Shown: positions 23,098 to 35,945 of the stretch, in pieces
How the letters are laid out: each line of letters starts with the position of its first letter
Numbering within the stretch: the stretch's first letter is position 1
DNA from: Valencia hispanica
Taxonomy: Eukaryota > Chordata > Actinopteri > Cyprinodontiformes > Valenciidae
Direction: 5' to 3'
Length of the DNA stretch: 64,000 nt
Assembly: GCA_963556495.2 (NCBI GenBank)
Contig: OY747715.1
Location: forward strand, 710,001-774,000
The notes under the pieces: model-generated
The model's database searches: none
What the model was told of the DNA's origin: nothing
The model's input: only the letters and a program-made list of their open reading frames with translations
Made by a program: the position numbers and the translations under genes

Positions 23098-24316
23098 TTG
23101 TGTCTGTTCTGGTTTTGTTAGATCTCAGTGCTGCTTTTGACACAGTCCATCATAATATTCTCTTAGAAAGGCTTGAACATGTTGCAGGGATCAAAGGAAC
23201 AGCACTAGGCTGGTTTAAATCATATTTGTCTGATAGATTCCAGTTTGTTCATCTAAATGATAAATCTTCTTCACTCTCAAGGGTTACTTGTGGAGTTCCA
23301 CAGGGTTCTGTGCTTGGACCAATTCTGTTCACCATATACAGTACAAAGCCCATAATAATCAGCTCCATCATACATCAGAGATCTGATTGGTCCATATGTT
23401 CCTAACAGAGCCCTTCGCTCTCAGACTGCAGGTTTACTTGTAGTTCCTAGGATCTCTAAAAGTAGAATGGGAGGCAGATCTTTTAGTTATCAGGCTCCTC
23501 TCCTGTGGAACCAGCTCCCAGCTTTAGTCCGTGAGGCAGACACTCTGTTTACTTTTAAGGCCAGGCTTAAAACTTTCCTTTTTGATAAAGCTTATAGTTA
23601 GAGTGGCTAAGGTCATCCTGAGCTATCTCTGTAGTTATGCTGCTATAGGCTTAGACTGCTGGAGGACAGACTTACCAATTTTCTTCACTCTGCTACTTCC
23701 TTTTCTCCTACTACTCTCCAGTTGTATTACAGTACATTCTGTTATTTCGACTGTTAACTTTGTTTTCTCTCAGTGTTTTTCTCTCCATAGAAGATATACC
23801 TGGTCTGGTATCCTGCTTGGCTGCAATGCCCTGTTGGACGGGGGGCATCGACTGGGATGATGCTCCCAGTAACTGAACATCCACTGTGTTCTGTTATCAA
23901 CTTTTTACTTTCTGTAACATAGAAAGTTCTCTTATATCAGATCTTCTGTTCCTTCTGTGTTTCTGCTCTGTCTTCTCAAACCCCCAGACGGTCGTGGCAG
24001 ATGGCCGCTCCTACTGAGCCTGGTTCTGTTGGAGGTTTCTTCCTGTTAAAGGGGAGTTTTTCCTCTCCACCGTCGCTACATGCTTGCTCAGTATGAGGGA
24101 TTGCTGAAGGATTGCTGTGGTTGGAAAGTCTGCATCAACGGGGCCCAACCTCACGCCAATGACTGACGCAATCTGCTGGGATTCCTTAAATAGGAAACTT
24201 TTTAACTGATTGGAATGTTTGTATAAATGTATTGAAATGACTTCTTGTTAAGAGCCTTGAGATGAAACATCTGTTGTGAATTGGCGCTTTATAAATAAAC
24301 TGAATTGAAATTGAAT
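23098..24316 (+). mobile_element. L2-type LINE copy with internal deletion
   Basis: Starts inside the RT (SVLVLLDLSAAFDTVHHN) and is nearly identical to the 31.1 kb copy up to CACCATATA at about 23338. It then jumps to the 3' part (CAAAGCCCATAATAATCAG) and continues through the full 3' UTR to a TGAATTGAAATTGAAT end. The catalytic YADD lies in the deleted part, so this copy cannot encode RT. Confidence 0.92.
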
Positions 24317-24319
24317 ACC

Positions 24320-25500
24320 TCTGCTCAGTCCTGATTGTCTCTAACCATTAGAAGATGTTTATTCCACAATAATTCCTTCATACTTAAAAACACCACAGCT
24401 AGATAGACCTGACATCCAGGGAAAACTGCCCTGGACACATTATTTTCAGGAACATGGAGCATGTAGGTCAGACCGTTTCAGTGAACTACCGCCTGAACAG
24501 CCCACTGCATTATTCAGATGTATGGAGGACAATAACCTCATTCAGTGCCGTTCAGGAATCTACTAACATATTTATGAAGAGGTGGAGAAGAAGCTCATCA
24601 CAAACCAAAAACACACTTTAAAGGATTAAAATTAATTCAATTTGCAAAAACGACATTTCAAGTAGCCTGAAGACCCGGGGTGTTTAACTCATTTTCATTT
24701 TGGACCACATCAAGATGATGAACGTCCTCAAAGGGCCGGTTGTGGCACAATATATTTATTAAACTCCGCAGAACTGCTAAAATCCATTACATCATTGGTG
24801 CTAATTTTATCTGTGGACTTTAACATATTAACTCTGCACAAACAGAAATCATTTGTTTTGATGCTGTGATTTTTTTCATAGATGCTTTTTTGTTCTATTC
24901 TTGGTGCTGAGAGTAAACAAACTAAATTCCATTCAGTGTGAACATATGACAATGAACAAATGTTGATTTCTATGACGTTTGTAAACCTGTTGCTCAGAGA
25001 GAACCTGTAATGATAATGAGAAGATGGTCCAAAGAAGCTGAAGAATGGTTGTTTTGAGGCTACAGACAGGGATGCACTGTTCCAGCCACATGGAGGTCAT
25101 GACTGACTGACTAAAGTTCTGTGTGGACAACAGCAACCCCACCAGAACAGTGAGACGCTTTCCTAGTAACAAACCCTGGATCACATTCATGGGGGGGCGA
25201 CAGGAAACTATGAAGGAGTAAACAGAAGCAGCTTAAAGTCAAGATTAGAGACACAGAGGAGAAAGCTGGAGAACAAACTACAGAGGAACAACATCAGTGA
25301 TGAAGATCACAGGCGTCAACCACAGGAGGATCAGGTAGATGAAAGCCTGGACAGATCCAATGATCTGAAGACATTCTTCTTTATGTTCAGCATCCTGCCC
25401 CCATCATCCATCCCTAAACTGTACGAGTATCATCTAGTTTCCCTCTGGGATTAATAAAGTATCTCTGAACTGAGCAGCGTTCCTGTGGCTCCGGTTCATC
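24320..25500. other. Gene-poor flank with minor repeat debris
   Basis: Around 24676-24745, GGGGTGTTTAACTCATTTTC and GGGCCGG resemble a non-autonomous DNA element frequent in vertebrates. At 25435-25475, TTTCCCTCTGGGATTAATAA is a LINE 3' tail. No coding exon was seen. Confidence 0.4.
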
Positions 25501-25524
25501 GACTGCTTCAGGTTGTCAAAGTGA

Positions 25525-25530
25525 TTTATT
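25525..25530 (-). promoter_or_regulatory. taf9: Candidate taf9 poly(A) signal
   Basis: TTTATT on the plus strand reads AATAAA on the taf9 strand, about 175 bp after the stop codon. Confidence 0.65.
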
Positions 25531-25705
25531 AAAGTTTAGTTTCAGGTTTTATTTCATCTGTTTACTGAAAATCACAACAGAAGTTGACCTGGAAGCTTCA
25601 CCTGGTTCCTCTGGTTAAAGAAAACTTCTAGAAAACAACATCTACACTCTCAGGTGTTTAAACATGTCTGCAGTTCACGTTATGAGTTCTTGTTGTGAAA
25701 CGACG

Positions 25706-28700
25706 TCATAACGCGTCGTAGTCATCGTCGTCTTCGTGCTTCCTCTTCAGAGAGTCTCCGGCGGCGTTCTGCGACACCATGTTGGTGGTGATGAGGATGT
25801 TCTTGGAGCCAATCAGAGACGGGTTGATGAGGACGTTGGACACAGCCGGCGTGGCGGACGTTGCTGTGGAGACAGTCAGTCTTAGAACAGAGATGGGAAG
25901 TAAACTAAAGAACTGAATGAACTCTATGATTTATTAATATTTCTATTAATGTGCAAAAGGTTTAAAGCATTTTTCTCTGCTTTTAGCCTTTAGCTACTTC
26001 TTCAAGCATTCTGCTATCTCAGTCATGTTTCACTTGACTTTAATTACGACCATATGTTATATTTTCCTATAAAATGAATGATAGATCTGTAGAAGCATCA
26101 GGTTCTCTGGGATCCACAGACTTCCCTGTTAGAGAACAAGCCAAACGTCTGTGACTCTGTGGTGGCAGCGGCCATCTTTTATGGAGTCGTATGTTAGAGC
26201 AGCAGTTTATCTACAGCTGAGAGGAAGAGGTTGGAGGAGCTGATCAGGAAGTCCAGTTGTGTTGCAGGGCGCCCCCTGGTGGTGGGAGACAGAAGGACTC
26301 TGGCCAAAATAACATCACTGATGGACAGAGACATTCTAATCAGAGTATGCCACTTTATTTTTAACAGCTGAACAATACTTTGGTTTTTGTAATTGTGTCC
26401 TTAATGTACATATATTTATACGTACTTTTTCTACCGTTCTAGTGAACGCTTCTATTATGTCACTTTGCTGCTGTTACAGCAGATTTTCCCCTTTGTGGGA
26501 CAATAAAGGATTGTTCTATTCTATTGTAGAAGCTGTTAAGCTACCATACAGCCGATCTCAAACCGATTGATCATCTTAACTATGCTATGGCGCCGCAGAT
26601 AGCAACCTCGGTACATCGCTCTCTTTTATTCGTGTTGTTTTGTCTGTTTTTGTGGAGTCTAGCGATGCAGATTACTTACAGCTGAGAGGAGCTGTTGATC
26701 AGGCAACAAACCTCTGAAGCGGTTTCACATAACTTCACCCATCCAGGAAGTTTATTGGAAGTTTTGATGGGAGGAGTTTTTGTTGGAGACGTAAACGCAG
26801 GAGGGGTAAACGAGCCGGTGCGCAGGCGAGACTCTACCAGTGGGGATTTCTTATGCCTCTTCCAGCAGTAGATCCGTCGAACGTTTGGTCTCTACACAAC
26901 AAAATACACAAACTGCTTCTTCTGATCGGGACTAACAAGAACCTGGCTCGCTGATCCGGTTCCTGACACCAGGTTATACCTGCCCGGGTTATGTTTACAT
27001 CACGCAGAGTATGAGGGAAGACCAGAGGAGGTGGAATCTGCTTCTACACTAATGAAGGTTGGTGCACAGATGCCAAAGCTCCAACCTGGAGTCACGTTTT
27101 ATGAACTGTAAGCCATTCTGTTCCCCGCGGGGGGACTGCTGGAGATAGGCACCAGCCCCCTGCAACCCTGCATAGGATGGATGGATGATGTTGACAAGTG
27201 CGTAAGTTATTTTGTCTGCTGTTATTGTTTTTGTTGTATGGTAAGCACCTATTGTACTTCCTTGATCACAAATCTATACTCGTTTATGTGTTGAGAGAGC
27301 TAACGTCTACCAAAGTCAAATTCCTTGTATAAGGAGGTATTTTGTATATTTGGCCAATAAATCTGATTAAATAAATACAAATCAATAAATCTGATTGTGA
27401 TTCTTAACAGACTAAAAGCAGCTTTTTAATTTTCTATGAAACTAAACATAAATTTTCCTTATTTAAATATTTCAATTCACTAGACAGAAACATCTGTTCC
27501 TGACACTGAGGTCATGTTTTGGATAAACTGAACATGTTCCTGTTAGCTTGTAGCGCCCTCTTGAGACTGATGACTGCAAATACATAAACAGGGAGTCAGC
27601 AGCAGGTCTCAGATACTTTCACCTTTAACTAATAAAATATATTAGTATTAATATATCACTTTGCACATTTTTTCATCCCGTTTTGAACCTTCCTTCCTTC
27701 TGACCGTATAAGGAAGTCGAAGCAGCAGGTGAGACGCTTGGAGGCTCCTTCATGACCGTCCACTGAAACATGTTCCTGGTCGGGTTCCTCAAACGTTGCT
27801 GCTCAGATTTAATGGATCATTAAAGAATATTGAGACCAAACATGAAGTGATTCATATCTGTTAGATCTGCTCCAATCAGCTTCCAGCGTATAGATTTACA
27901 TCAGAGATTCTCCTCAGATCCACCTTTAGCTGCTAATCCCCCAACAAATCTGAATAATCCACCCTGTTACCATGGAAACACACAGCCAATGAGGTGCTGT
28001 CAGGACCGCCTCCAGCTGTTTAACCTGCTGATCATCCGTCTGTCTTTGTCCCGTTTTAGGATCTCTGCTCCGTTCTCTAAATCCGCTTCATGTTTCCAGG
28101 CCCGGTGCTGAACACCTGAAGCCCACTGGGGGGCGCTACGTTCTCCATGCATGGTCAGCAAGAACAAGACCAGTTACGACCTCCACCAGGAAGTCATGTT
28201 TTCTGTCTGTTAGCAACATAACTCAGAACATTATAGACTGATTTAGATGAAACCTTGAGGAAATGTTTACAGTGGGACCAGGAACAACTGATTAGATTTT
28301 AGGGTTGATCCTACATGAAGCTCCGCCCACCGACCAGCAGCGCTAACCTGGTCTCCGTCTCTAGTTCATCCAGTAGCTAACAGAAGCTAGTTCCTCCTCC
28401 TGCACAGTTTCTACTCATCCGGCACCAAACTGAACCCAGTTCTGCCCGGATGATGTGAAGGAGAAGCTGCTAGAACCTTCTGGGTCTGTGGTTCAGGCTA
28501 ACTGGGAGGCGGGAGCTTCTTACTGGTTTTGGTGGTGGTCGTCTGCGACGGCGGCGGGATCTGAACCGTGAACCTCTGACCCGTCAGAGACACCGGGGTT
28601 CCCACCTTGGTGGCGACCGCCTGGACAGAGGGAGTCCCTGTGGACGAGACAAACCGCTCCAGTGAGGATGAACTGGTGCAGAACGTTCTCCACGGCGCCC

Positions 28701-30736
28701 CCTGCTGGAACTCACCGAGCGTGGGCGTGGCCGGTCTGCTGGAGACGGCGCCGACGCTGATGCGGGGCACCGATATCCTGCCGGCAGACGACGACACCTG
28801 CAGGGAGCAAAGGTCAGAAGTGAAGATGGGAAGGTCAACTGGTGCTCAGAGGCGAGGATGAGGAGGCTCCACCTTCTTCTGGATGGACTTCAGCCGGTAG
28901 TTTGGCGCCGTCAGACAGTAGCGGTCCGGAGGGAGGCGCGGGCCGGCGTACGGCTTGATAAGCGGCAGCGGCGTCTGGTTCTTCTGCCTGGCCACCTCCA
29001 GCAGGAACTGGACAGAGCAGAACATCTGACATCAGAACCAGCCCGACCAATCAGAACCTGACCCAGAACTCATTCAGAGCAAAGGAGAAGAACGGCCGGA
29101 GGAGGAAGAGGAGGAAGAGGAGGCTTACGTCTCTGGGCGGCGGCGAGGTGAAGGACTGGTCCATCCGGCACTGGATGGCCAGCTTGATGTCGTCTGCGTC
29201 CACGCTGGACTTCTTGGCGTGCGTGGCGTAGATCTTAGCGTCTTCTATGATGGTCGTCACGTATCCTGGAGACAGAAGCAGCCGGGGTTACAGCTCTGAT
29301 GAGTCAGAGCTGTAACTTTAGAAACCAATCACTATGTAAATGATCTAATCCTGGGAAGTCTGTGGGCTTTTATACTGAAGGTCAGGCACTTCCTGTTTGG
29401 TGTCCAGGAACCTGATGGTAAACCTGGAGCTGATCTGGACTCTGTGGCCGGTTCTGGTTCTGGTTCTGGACTCCTGTCTGGGTGGTTTGAGACTTACTGT
29501 AGGTGAACTCCAGCATCTGGTTGATGACCCGAGGCTCGTACTCGGTGACTCCCATGTCCTTCAGGATCTGGATCATCACCTGGAAGAGGAACATGGAGCG
29601 TTTATTGGTTTAACGTAGTTTATGGGTCACATCTGCAACAATCAGACAACAAGTAGAATCCGTTTGTATGACAGTAAAACTGACCCTGAAGGACGGATGG
29701 AGACAACATCTGAATATTAAATAAAACATGTATGATGATGATGAACTGATCTGATCTGGATGAGGAACATTTATAATATTTTTAACTAACGTTTTCTCTG
29801 GTCTCACCTGTAAACCAGCTTTAGATCTGATTGGAGGACGATCATTTAAAGGCCTAATCTGCTCCTTTTCACTCGTTTATAATGAAATTATTAATTTCCA
29901 GGATTTCATGATTTAATCTGACCCAGATTAAATCAGAATTATGGTATGGATCAAAACTACGCAGATTTCTAATGTTTCTAAAGTTTATTCTGATGATGCA
30001 AACCAGGTGAGCATCACGTGATTTTCATTATTTCATAACATTATTTACAAGTGATGCAAAATGTAATAAGGAAACAATAAAAGTCTATTTCATCAATAAT
30101 ATTTCATTAATGTTTATATGATTATTGCCTATTATTGCACAATATGTCTGAGAGGAGGCTGGTCTAATGGAGAACATAATATTAATAATATTAATAACCG
30201 TGTTTAATCATAATTATAACCGCTTTAAAGATGAAAATCAAACATTAAATCTGGTTTCAATCCTTCAGATTAATAAATCGTCTTGTTGTTTAAACTGATA
30301 TTTTAGTTATTGGGACAATAAATCAGTTGGATTCTAATAATTCTGGTCTCAGAAAGATTCAGTTCGTTTTGGACAAAGTAAAATTCACCACAACACATCT
30401 GCGCTTAAAAGCTCTGCAACAACAAACACAATGTGTCATTATGATTAAATATATGACACAAATCATGGATGTGCTTAAAGATGGGTTAAAATTAACCAAT
30501 AATAATTTTTTTTAATCCAATATTTGTTCTTATTCCTGCGGCTAAAAACAGCACGGAGCTAACGGCTAACAGCTAAGCTAACAAGCTAAACAGCATCTCA
30601 GTCCATTTCTACCACATTATACAGCAATTATTAATATTTCAATAACTGCTTTGGTTCAGTCAAACCAAACAGTTTAATGTGATAAATGATTGGAAGTTAC
30701 CTGAGCATCTTTGGGGATTGTTTTCGGGGCGGACAT
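25706..30736 (-). CDS. taf9: TAF9, TFIID/SAGA histone-fold subunit (7 exons)
   Basis: Exons on the minus strand are 30701-30736, 29498-29579, 29129-29265, 28873-29007, 28716-28797, 28524-28637 and 25706-25863. All junctions are GT-AG and the phases agree, giving 247 residues (human TAF9 has 264). The start [12 protein letters not shown] has A at -3. Exons 2-3 encode the histone fold, with [13 protein letters not shown] and [18 protein letters not shown] followed by TSPPPRD. Exon 4 encodes the conserved [10 protein letters not shown] and [16 protein letters not shown] region. Exons 5-6 are Ser/Thr/Pro-rich. Exon 7 has [19 protein letters not shown] and an acidic end (EDDDDYDAL). TAF9 pairs with TAF6 in TFIID and acts in SAGA-type coactivators in the nucleus. 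The gene looks intact; the 2.6 kb last intron holds LINE and SINE debris. Confidence 0.95.
26430..26525 (+). mobile_element. LINE 3' tail in the last taf9 intron
   Basis: CACTTTGCTGCTGTTACAGC, then CCCCTTTGTGGGACAATAAA, then a TTCTATTCTATTG end. This is the 3' terminus of a truncated retroposon, antisense to taf9. Confidence 0.65.
26560..27118 (+). mobile_element. Degenerate LINE 5' (endonuclease) region
   Basis: Broken plus-strand frames recall the start of the apurinic-type endonuclease of fish CR1/Rex1-like LINEs. The clearest is GGTGGAATCTGCTTCTACAC, which reads [14 protein letters not shown]. Stops and frameshifts are present and no RT follows. It lies in the last taf9 intron. Confidence 0.55.
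27120..27192 (+). mobile_element. SINE 3' end fragment
   Basis: ATAGGCACCAGCCCCCTGCA and CCCTGCATAGGATGGATGGA match, in reverse complement, the low-coordinate end of the SINE at 34408-34748. Only the 3' end is present. Confidence 0.6.
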
Positions 30737-30879
30737 CTTAGCGGGTTCTGCTTCTGCTGCTTCCCACCAAGCAATTAACAGCACTGACACAGCAGAGAGG
30801 TGCTGCCACCTACAGGCTGAGAGGAACAACTGCACCGATTCACAATCTACACTGGTTCAAATAACAGCAGAAAATTAAA

Positions 30880-30965
30880 TATAGAATAGAATAGAATAGA
30901 ATAGAATAGAATAGAATAGAATAGAATAGAATAGAATAGAATAGAATAGAATAGAATAGAATAGA
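30880..30965. repeat. (AATAG)n microsatellite
   Basis: Seventeen or so uninterrupted 5-bp units, about 145 bp upstream of the taf9 start codon. Confidence 0.97.
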
Positions 30966-31139
30966 GCCAGGATGGTGAAACTGCTACACTACAATAATAA
31001 CAACTTAATATTAAAAAGAAAACAGAACAGAACTACACACATTAAAAAAGAATATTACAAAACGTATAAATGGAGAAAATGTCAAATGCAAACTAAAAGT
31101 TAGGAATGTACTTTCTTACATTTAAAATAACAAAATAAT

Positions 31140-32636
31140 CATTCTTTTTAAGAGCTTTCTTTCTCTGTTCGACAGTTATTGTTTTGACGCCAAACTTACA
31201 CAGAGTCATAGCTCTGTTGAGCCAACTATTCCCCCAGCTCTTAGCAGTGATGATTTTAAGGGATTCTTCACAAATAAAATTAATTCTATTAAAAATAAAA
31301 TCATTGGCATCCTCCCAAACATGATTACTTCTTCCTCAGTAAATGAGGCAGCATCGGAAAGAAATGTAGAACCTCATTTGTGCTTAGGCTGTTTTGATTC
31401 AGTCGAGCTTTCGGAATTATCAAAAATATTAGCCTCATCTAAACCTTCAACTTGTATGTTGGACCCAATCCCAACCAAATTATTTAAAGAAGTGTTCCAT
31501 TTGGTTCCTGGCCCCATTTTGGATATGATGAATCTATCCTTAGTAAACGGATACGTACCACAGGAATTTAAAATAGCTGTAATTAAACCTTTACTCAAGA
31601 AACCATCCCTTGATCAAGATGACTTAGTGAATTACAGACCTATATCTAACCTTCCTTTCTTATCCAAAGTCCTTGAGAAAATAGTTGCTAATCACGTCTG
31701 TGAGCATCTAAACAGTAACGAGCTGTTTGAAGAGTTTCAGTCAGGTTTTAGAGCTCATCATAGCACTGAAACAGCACTGGTGAAGGTTACTAATGATATT
31801 CTCATGGCCTCAGATAATGGACTGGTGTCTGTTCTGGTTTTGTTAGATCTCAGTGCTGCTTTTGACACAGTCGATCATAATATTCTCTTAGAAAGGCTTG
31901 AACATGTTGCAGGGATCAAAGGAACAGCACTAGGCTGGTTTAAATCATATTTGTCTGATAGATTCCAGTTTGTTCATCTAAATGATAAATCTTCTTCACT
32001 CTCAAGGGTTACTTGTGGAGTTCCACAGGGTTCTGTGCTTGGACCAATTCTTTTCACCATATATATGCTTCCAACTGGTAGAATCATTAGACAGCATGGG
32101 ATAAATTTCCACAGCTATGCAGATGATACACAACTATATTTATCCATAAATCCTGATGAACCCAGTCAGTTAGGTAGATTACAGGCATGTCTGGAAGACA
32201 TGAAAACATGGATGACCCTAAACTTTTTGCTTTTAAATTCTGACAAAACAGAAGTTGCTGTTTTTGGACCACAAGTTCTTAAACAGGAACTGATTAGTCA
32301 ATCACTTCATCTGGATGGCATTAAATTGGCCCCCAGTAATAACGTAAAGAACCTCGGCGTTATTTTTGACCAAGACTTGACATTTAAATCCCATATTAAA
32401 CAGGTTTCTAGGATTTCTTTCTTTCACCTCCTGAATATTGCTAAAATTAGAAACATCCTGTCCAGGAGTGATGCTGAGAAACTAGTCCATGCATTTGTTA
32501 CCTCAAGGCTGGACTACTGTAATTCTTTACTATCAGGTCGTCCACAAAATGCCATTAAAAGCCTTCAGTTGATCCAAAATGCGGCAGCAAGAGTTCTGAT
32601 GAATATTAAAAAGAGAGATCACATTTCTCCTGTTTG
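31140..32636 (+). mobile_element. L2-type LINE copy with open RT frame, truncated at both ends
   Basis: From about 31150 one frame stays open through the whole RT region. It carries SDDFKGFFTNKINSIKNKI, then PISNLPFLSKVLEKIV, then LLDLSAAFDTVDHNIL, GVPQGSVLGPILF and YADDTQLYLS, then the DYCNSLLSG region. The listed Met at 31321 is internal, not a true start. The match to the 9.1-11.0 kb copy stops abruptly at about 32636; the frame then runs 27 codons into flanking DNA and stops at 32718. Loss of the 3' end is unusual for a LINE, which normally keeps its 3' end. Confidence 0.93.
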
Positions 32637-33226
32637 TCAGAAAGTTCATTTTTCCTGCAACCCAAACTTTAAAAGCCATAGAGTTTGTTCCCCAGCAGAC
32701 ATAAATATTGTTATCTGAGATATAAGCTTTCTCAGCCAGTTATTCCTCTTGTTTATGATTCAAAACACAAAGAAATGAGTCACATTCTGCTACTTCAGTC
32801 ATGAGCATCTCTAGAGGAAAATTTAGACCAAGTCAAGGAGAAACAGGAATTTTACCTATAACATTTTAAACCTTAATAACATTGAGAAACCTTAATGAAA
32901 CGAAGAGCCAGCAGGGGGCGCTGCAGGACAATGTACAAAATGTGAAACATCATTGACTCTTCATATTTCAGTTTCTACCAGCAGCTTACTGAAAATCATC
33001 TGAGGTCTAAAATCCAGAGAATAAAATCAGAAATGCACCTTTAAAACAAACCAACGTTCCTTCTCTCCTCGTCTGTCATGATAAATATGATCATCTGAAG
33101 GTTCCTTAGACCTGAATTCATGTCTGGGATGTAATAAGAGGAAACGTTCTGAGAAGTCATAAACAGAGCTGCATGAGAACGACGAGGTTTACAGGTCAGC
33201 CTGGAGGAGAAACTGGCTGGTAGAAC

Positions 33227-34257
33227 CTAGAGCAGAACCTAGAACAGAACCTAGAACAGAACCTAGAACAGAACCTGGAGCAGAACCTAGAACAGAACCT
33301 AGAGCAGAACCTAGAACAGAACCTAGAACAGAACCTAGAACAGAACCTAGAGTAGAACCTAGAACAGAACCTAGAACAGAACCTAGAGTAGAACCTAGAA
33401 CAGAACCTAGAACAGAACCTAGAACAGAACCTACAACAGAACCTACAACAGAACCTAGAGTAGAACCTAGAACAGAACCTAGAACAGAACCTAGAGTAGA
33501 ACCTAGAACAGAACCTAGAACAGAACCTAGAACAGAACCTAGAACAGAACCTACAACAGAACCTAGAGTAGAACCTAGAACAGAACCTAGAGCAGAACCT
33601 AGAACAGAACCTAGAACAGAACCTAGAACAGAACCTAGAGCAGAACCTAGAACAGAACCTAGAACAGAACCTAGAACAGAACCTAGAACAGAACCTACAA
33701 CAGAACCTACAACAGAACCTAGAGTAGAACCTAGAACAGAACCTAGAGCAGAACCTAGAACAGAACCTAGAACAGAACCTACAACAGAACCTAGAACAGA
33801 ACCTAGAGCAGAACCTAGAACAGAACCTAGAACAGAACCTAGAACAGAACCTAGAGCAGAACCTAGAACAGAACCTAGAACAGAACCTAGAACAGAACCT
33901 ACAACAGAACCTAGAACAGAACCTAGAACAGAACCTAGAACAGAACCTAGAACAGAACCTAGAGTAGAACCTAGAACAGAACCTAGAACAGAACCTAGAG
34001 TAGAACCTAGAACAGAACCTAGAACAGAACCTAGAACATAACCTAGAACAGAACCTACAACAGAACCTAGAACAGAACCTAGAACAGAACCTACAACAGA
34101 ACCTAGAACAGAACCTAGAACAGAACCTACAACAGAACCTACAACAGAACCTAGAACAGAACCTAGAACAGAACCTAGAACAGAACCTAGAACAGAACCT
34201 AGAACAGAACCTAGAGCAGAACTTACAACAGAACCTACAACAGAACCTAGAACAGTT
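33227..34257. repeat. 12-bp minisatellite, CAGAACCTAGAA
   Basis: About 1.03 kb of a 12-bp unit. Variants AGAGCA, AGAGTA and ACAACA replace the AGAACA part, giving GAACCTAGAGCAG, GAACCTAGAGTAG and GAACCTACAACAG. The variants follow semi-regular patterns, which implies block duplication. It is intergenic. Confidence 0.98.
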
Positions 34258-34407
34258 TGAATTTAGCAGCTTTAGGAGCAGAAATCAGCCTGAATCACAT
34301 CAAACATCTTTAAGGTCATTTTATTTGTATATCAACACTTTCAAAAACAAGATGATTTACATGATTAAGGGGTAAAATAAAAATAGCAGTAAAACATAAA
34401 CAAAACA

Positions 34408-34748
34408 TCCATTTTCTGTAGCCATCATTCCTCTGCAGGGTTGTGGGGGGGCTGGTTCCCATCTCCAGCTGTCAGGGGGCGAGAGGCGGGGTACATCCTG
34501 GACAGGTCGCCAGTTCATCACAGGGCAACACAGAGACATACAACCACACCTAAGGGCAATTCAGAGAAACCGGTTCACCTAACAGTCATGTTTGTGGACT
34601 GTGGGAGGAAGATGGAGTACCCAGAGAGAATCCACGCATGCACAGGGAGAACATGCAAACTCCATGCAGAAAGACCCCAGGCTGGGATTTGAACCCAGGA
34701 CCTTCTTGCTGCAAGGCAGCAGTGCTACCAACTGCACTACTGTGCATC
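34408..34748 (-). mobile_element. tRNA-headed SINE, near full length
   Basis: On the minus strand the element starts near 34748 with a tRNA-like head. The A box is TAGTGCAGTTGG (34728-34739) and the B box GGTTCAAATCC (34685-34695), with a CTTGCAG anticodon-like loop between them (TGC, Ala-like). The body holds AACATGCAAACTCC-, CAACAGTC- and GGTCGCCAG-type blocks and ends near 34408. It is transcribed by RNA polymerase III in principle and mobilised by a partner LINE. Two partial copies (11.6 and 27.1 kb) are in the window. Confidence 0.85.
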
Positions 34749-34749
34749 C

Positions 34750-35110
34750 CATAAACAGAACATGATACATGAACACATGACTCTAAGGCAGCTCTAAACA
34801 GTTTTTAGTTGTGATTTAAAAGAACTCAGTGTTTCAGCAGCTTTGCAGTTTTCTGGAAGTTTGTTCCAGATTAGAGGAGCAAAGAAACTGAAAGCTGCTT
34901 CTCCATGTTTGGTTCTGATTCTAGGGATGTTGAGTCGACTGGAATGATTTATAAACTAGTAGACGTGTTTAGAAGTCTATTCTCTGAGCTACAGGGAGCC
35001 AGTGTAAGGACTTTAGAACTGGGGTGATGTGCTCTACTTTCCTGGTTCTAGTGAGGAACACGAGCAGCAGCGTTCTGGATCACCTGAACCAGACAGGTGA
35101 TAAAGGCATC
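34750..35110 (-). mobile_element. Diverged L2-family 3' region
   Basis: The segment CAGGGAGCCAGTGTAAGGA to CAGCGTTCTGGATCACCTG parallels the RT C-terminal/3' part at 10120-10230 (GGGAGCCAATGAAGG, TTTTGGATCAACTG) but is clearly a different subfamily. No open frame remains. Confidence 0.7.
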
Positions 35111-35749
35111 GGGTCAGAACCAGGATCAGACTGACTGATTTCAGCCGCAGGTTTCTGGAAAACTGACAGAAAAAAATCATTAAAGTAAAACTCTTTATTT
35201 TTCCTCCTTCTGATGTCATTTTTCTCTCTGTCATCAACATTAACTCTGAGCATTTATTCTTTTTAATCATTTTATGGAAAAACTTACTGAAAACTAAAGA
35301 AAGAGGCTTTTTCTCCGTCCCATCATGCAACATGAACCATGAATGTGACATCTAGAGGATGTTTTCTACGTCCGGGAATAAAAGAGCTAAAAAATAGAAA
35401 CCAAATAGATTTTTATCCATAACTCAACAGAATCGGTTCTGTTTGGTCCGAAAAGGACAAATCAGCTCAGAGACGAATTATGAAAGTTCTGACCCACGTT
35501 CTGTCCATCCCGGTTCTGATCCCGGTTCTGACCGGGCCGCTGCAGCTCTGCAGGGATTACTCATGTTTTGAGGACATTCATGTGTTTGCAGAGAGATCTG
35601 CAGGAACCAGTAACAGTAGTGTGGAGGACTGGACCGGACCGGACCGGGTCGGGTTGGACCGGGTCGGACAAAGTTTTCCTGAATAAATGATTTAATCATG
35701 AACAACAAACGTTTTAATCAAATTCATATTTTATGCTCCTGATCACAAT

Positions 35750-35945
35750 CAATTCAATTCAGTTTATTTATATAGCGCCGATTCACAACAGATGTTTCAT
35801 CTCAAGGCTCTTAACAAGAAGTTATTTCAATACATTTATACAAACATTCCAATCAGTTAAAAAGTTTCCTATTTAAGGAATCCCAGCAGATTGCGTCAGT
35901 CATTGGCGTGAGGTTGGGCCCCGTTGATGCAGACTTTCCAACATG
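35750..35945 (-). mobile_element. L2-type LINE 3' end
   Basis: Matches the terminal 190 bp of the L2 3' UTR (ATAGCGCCGATTCACAACAG, then CCTCACGCCAATGACTGACG in reverse). It is a severely 5'-truncated insertion. Confidence 0.88.

Noticed and set aside
31321..32718. 465-residue host gene
   Set aside because: It is the RT region of an L2-type LINE with YADD and GVPQG motifs, and its last residues are flanking DNA.
34684..34740. Functional tRNA-Ala gene
   Set aside because: A and B boxes are present but the sequence continues into a SINE body and the acceptor stem is not convincing.
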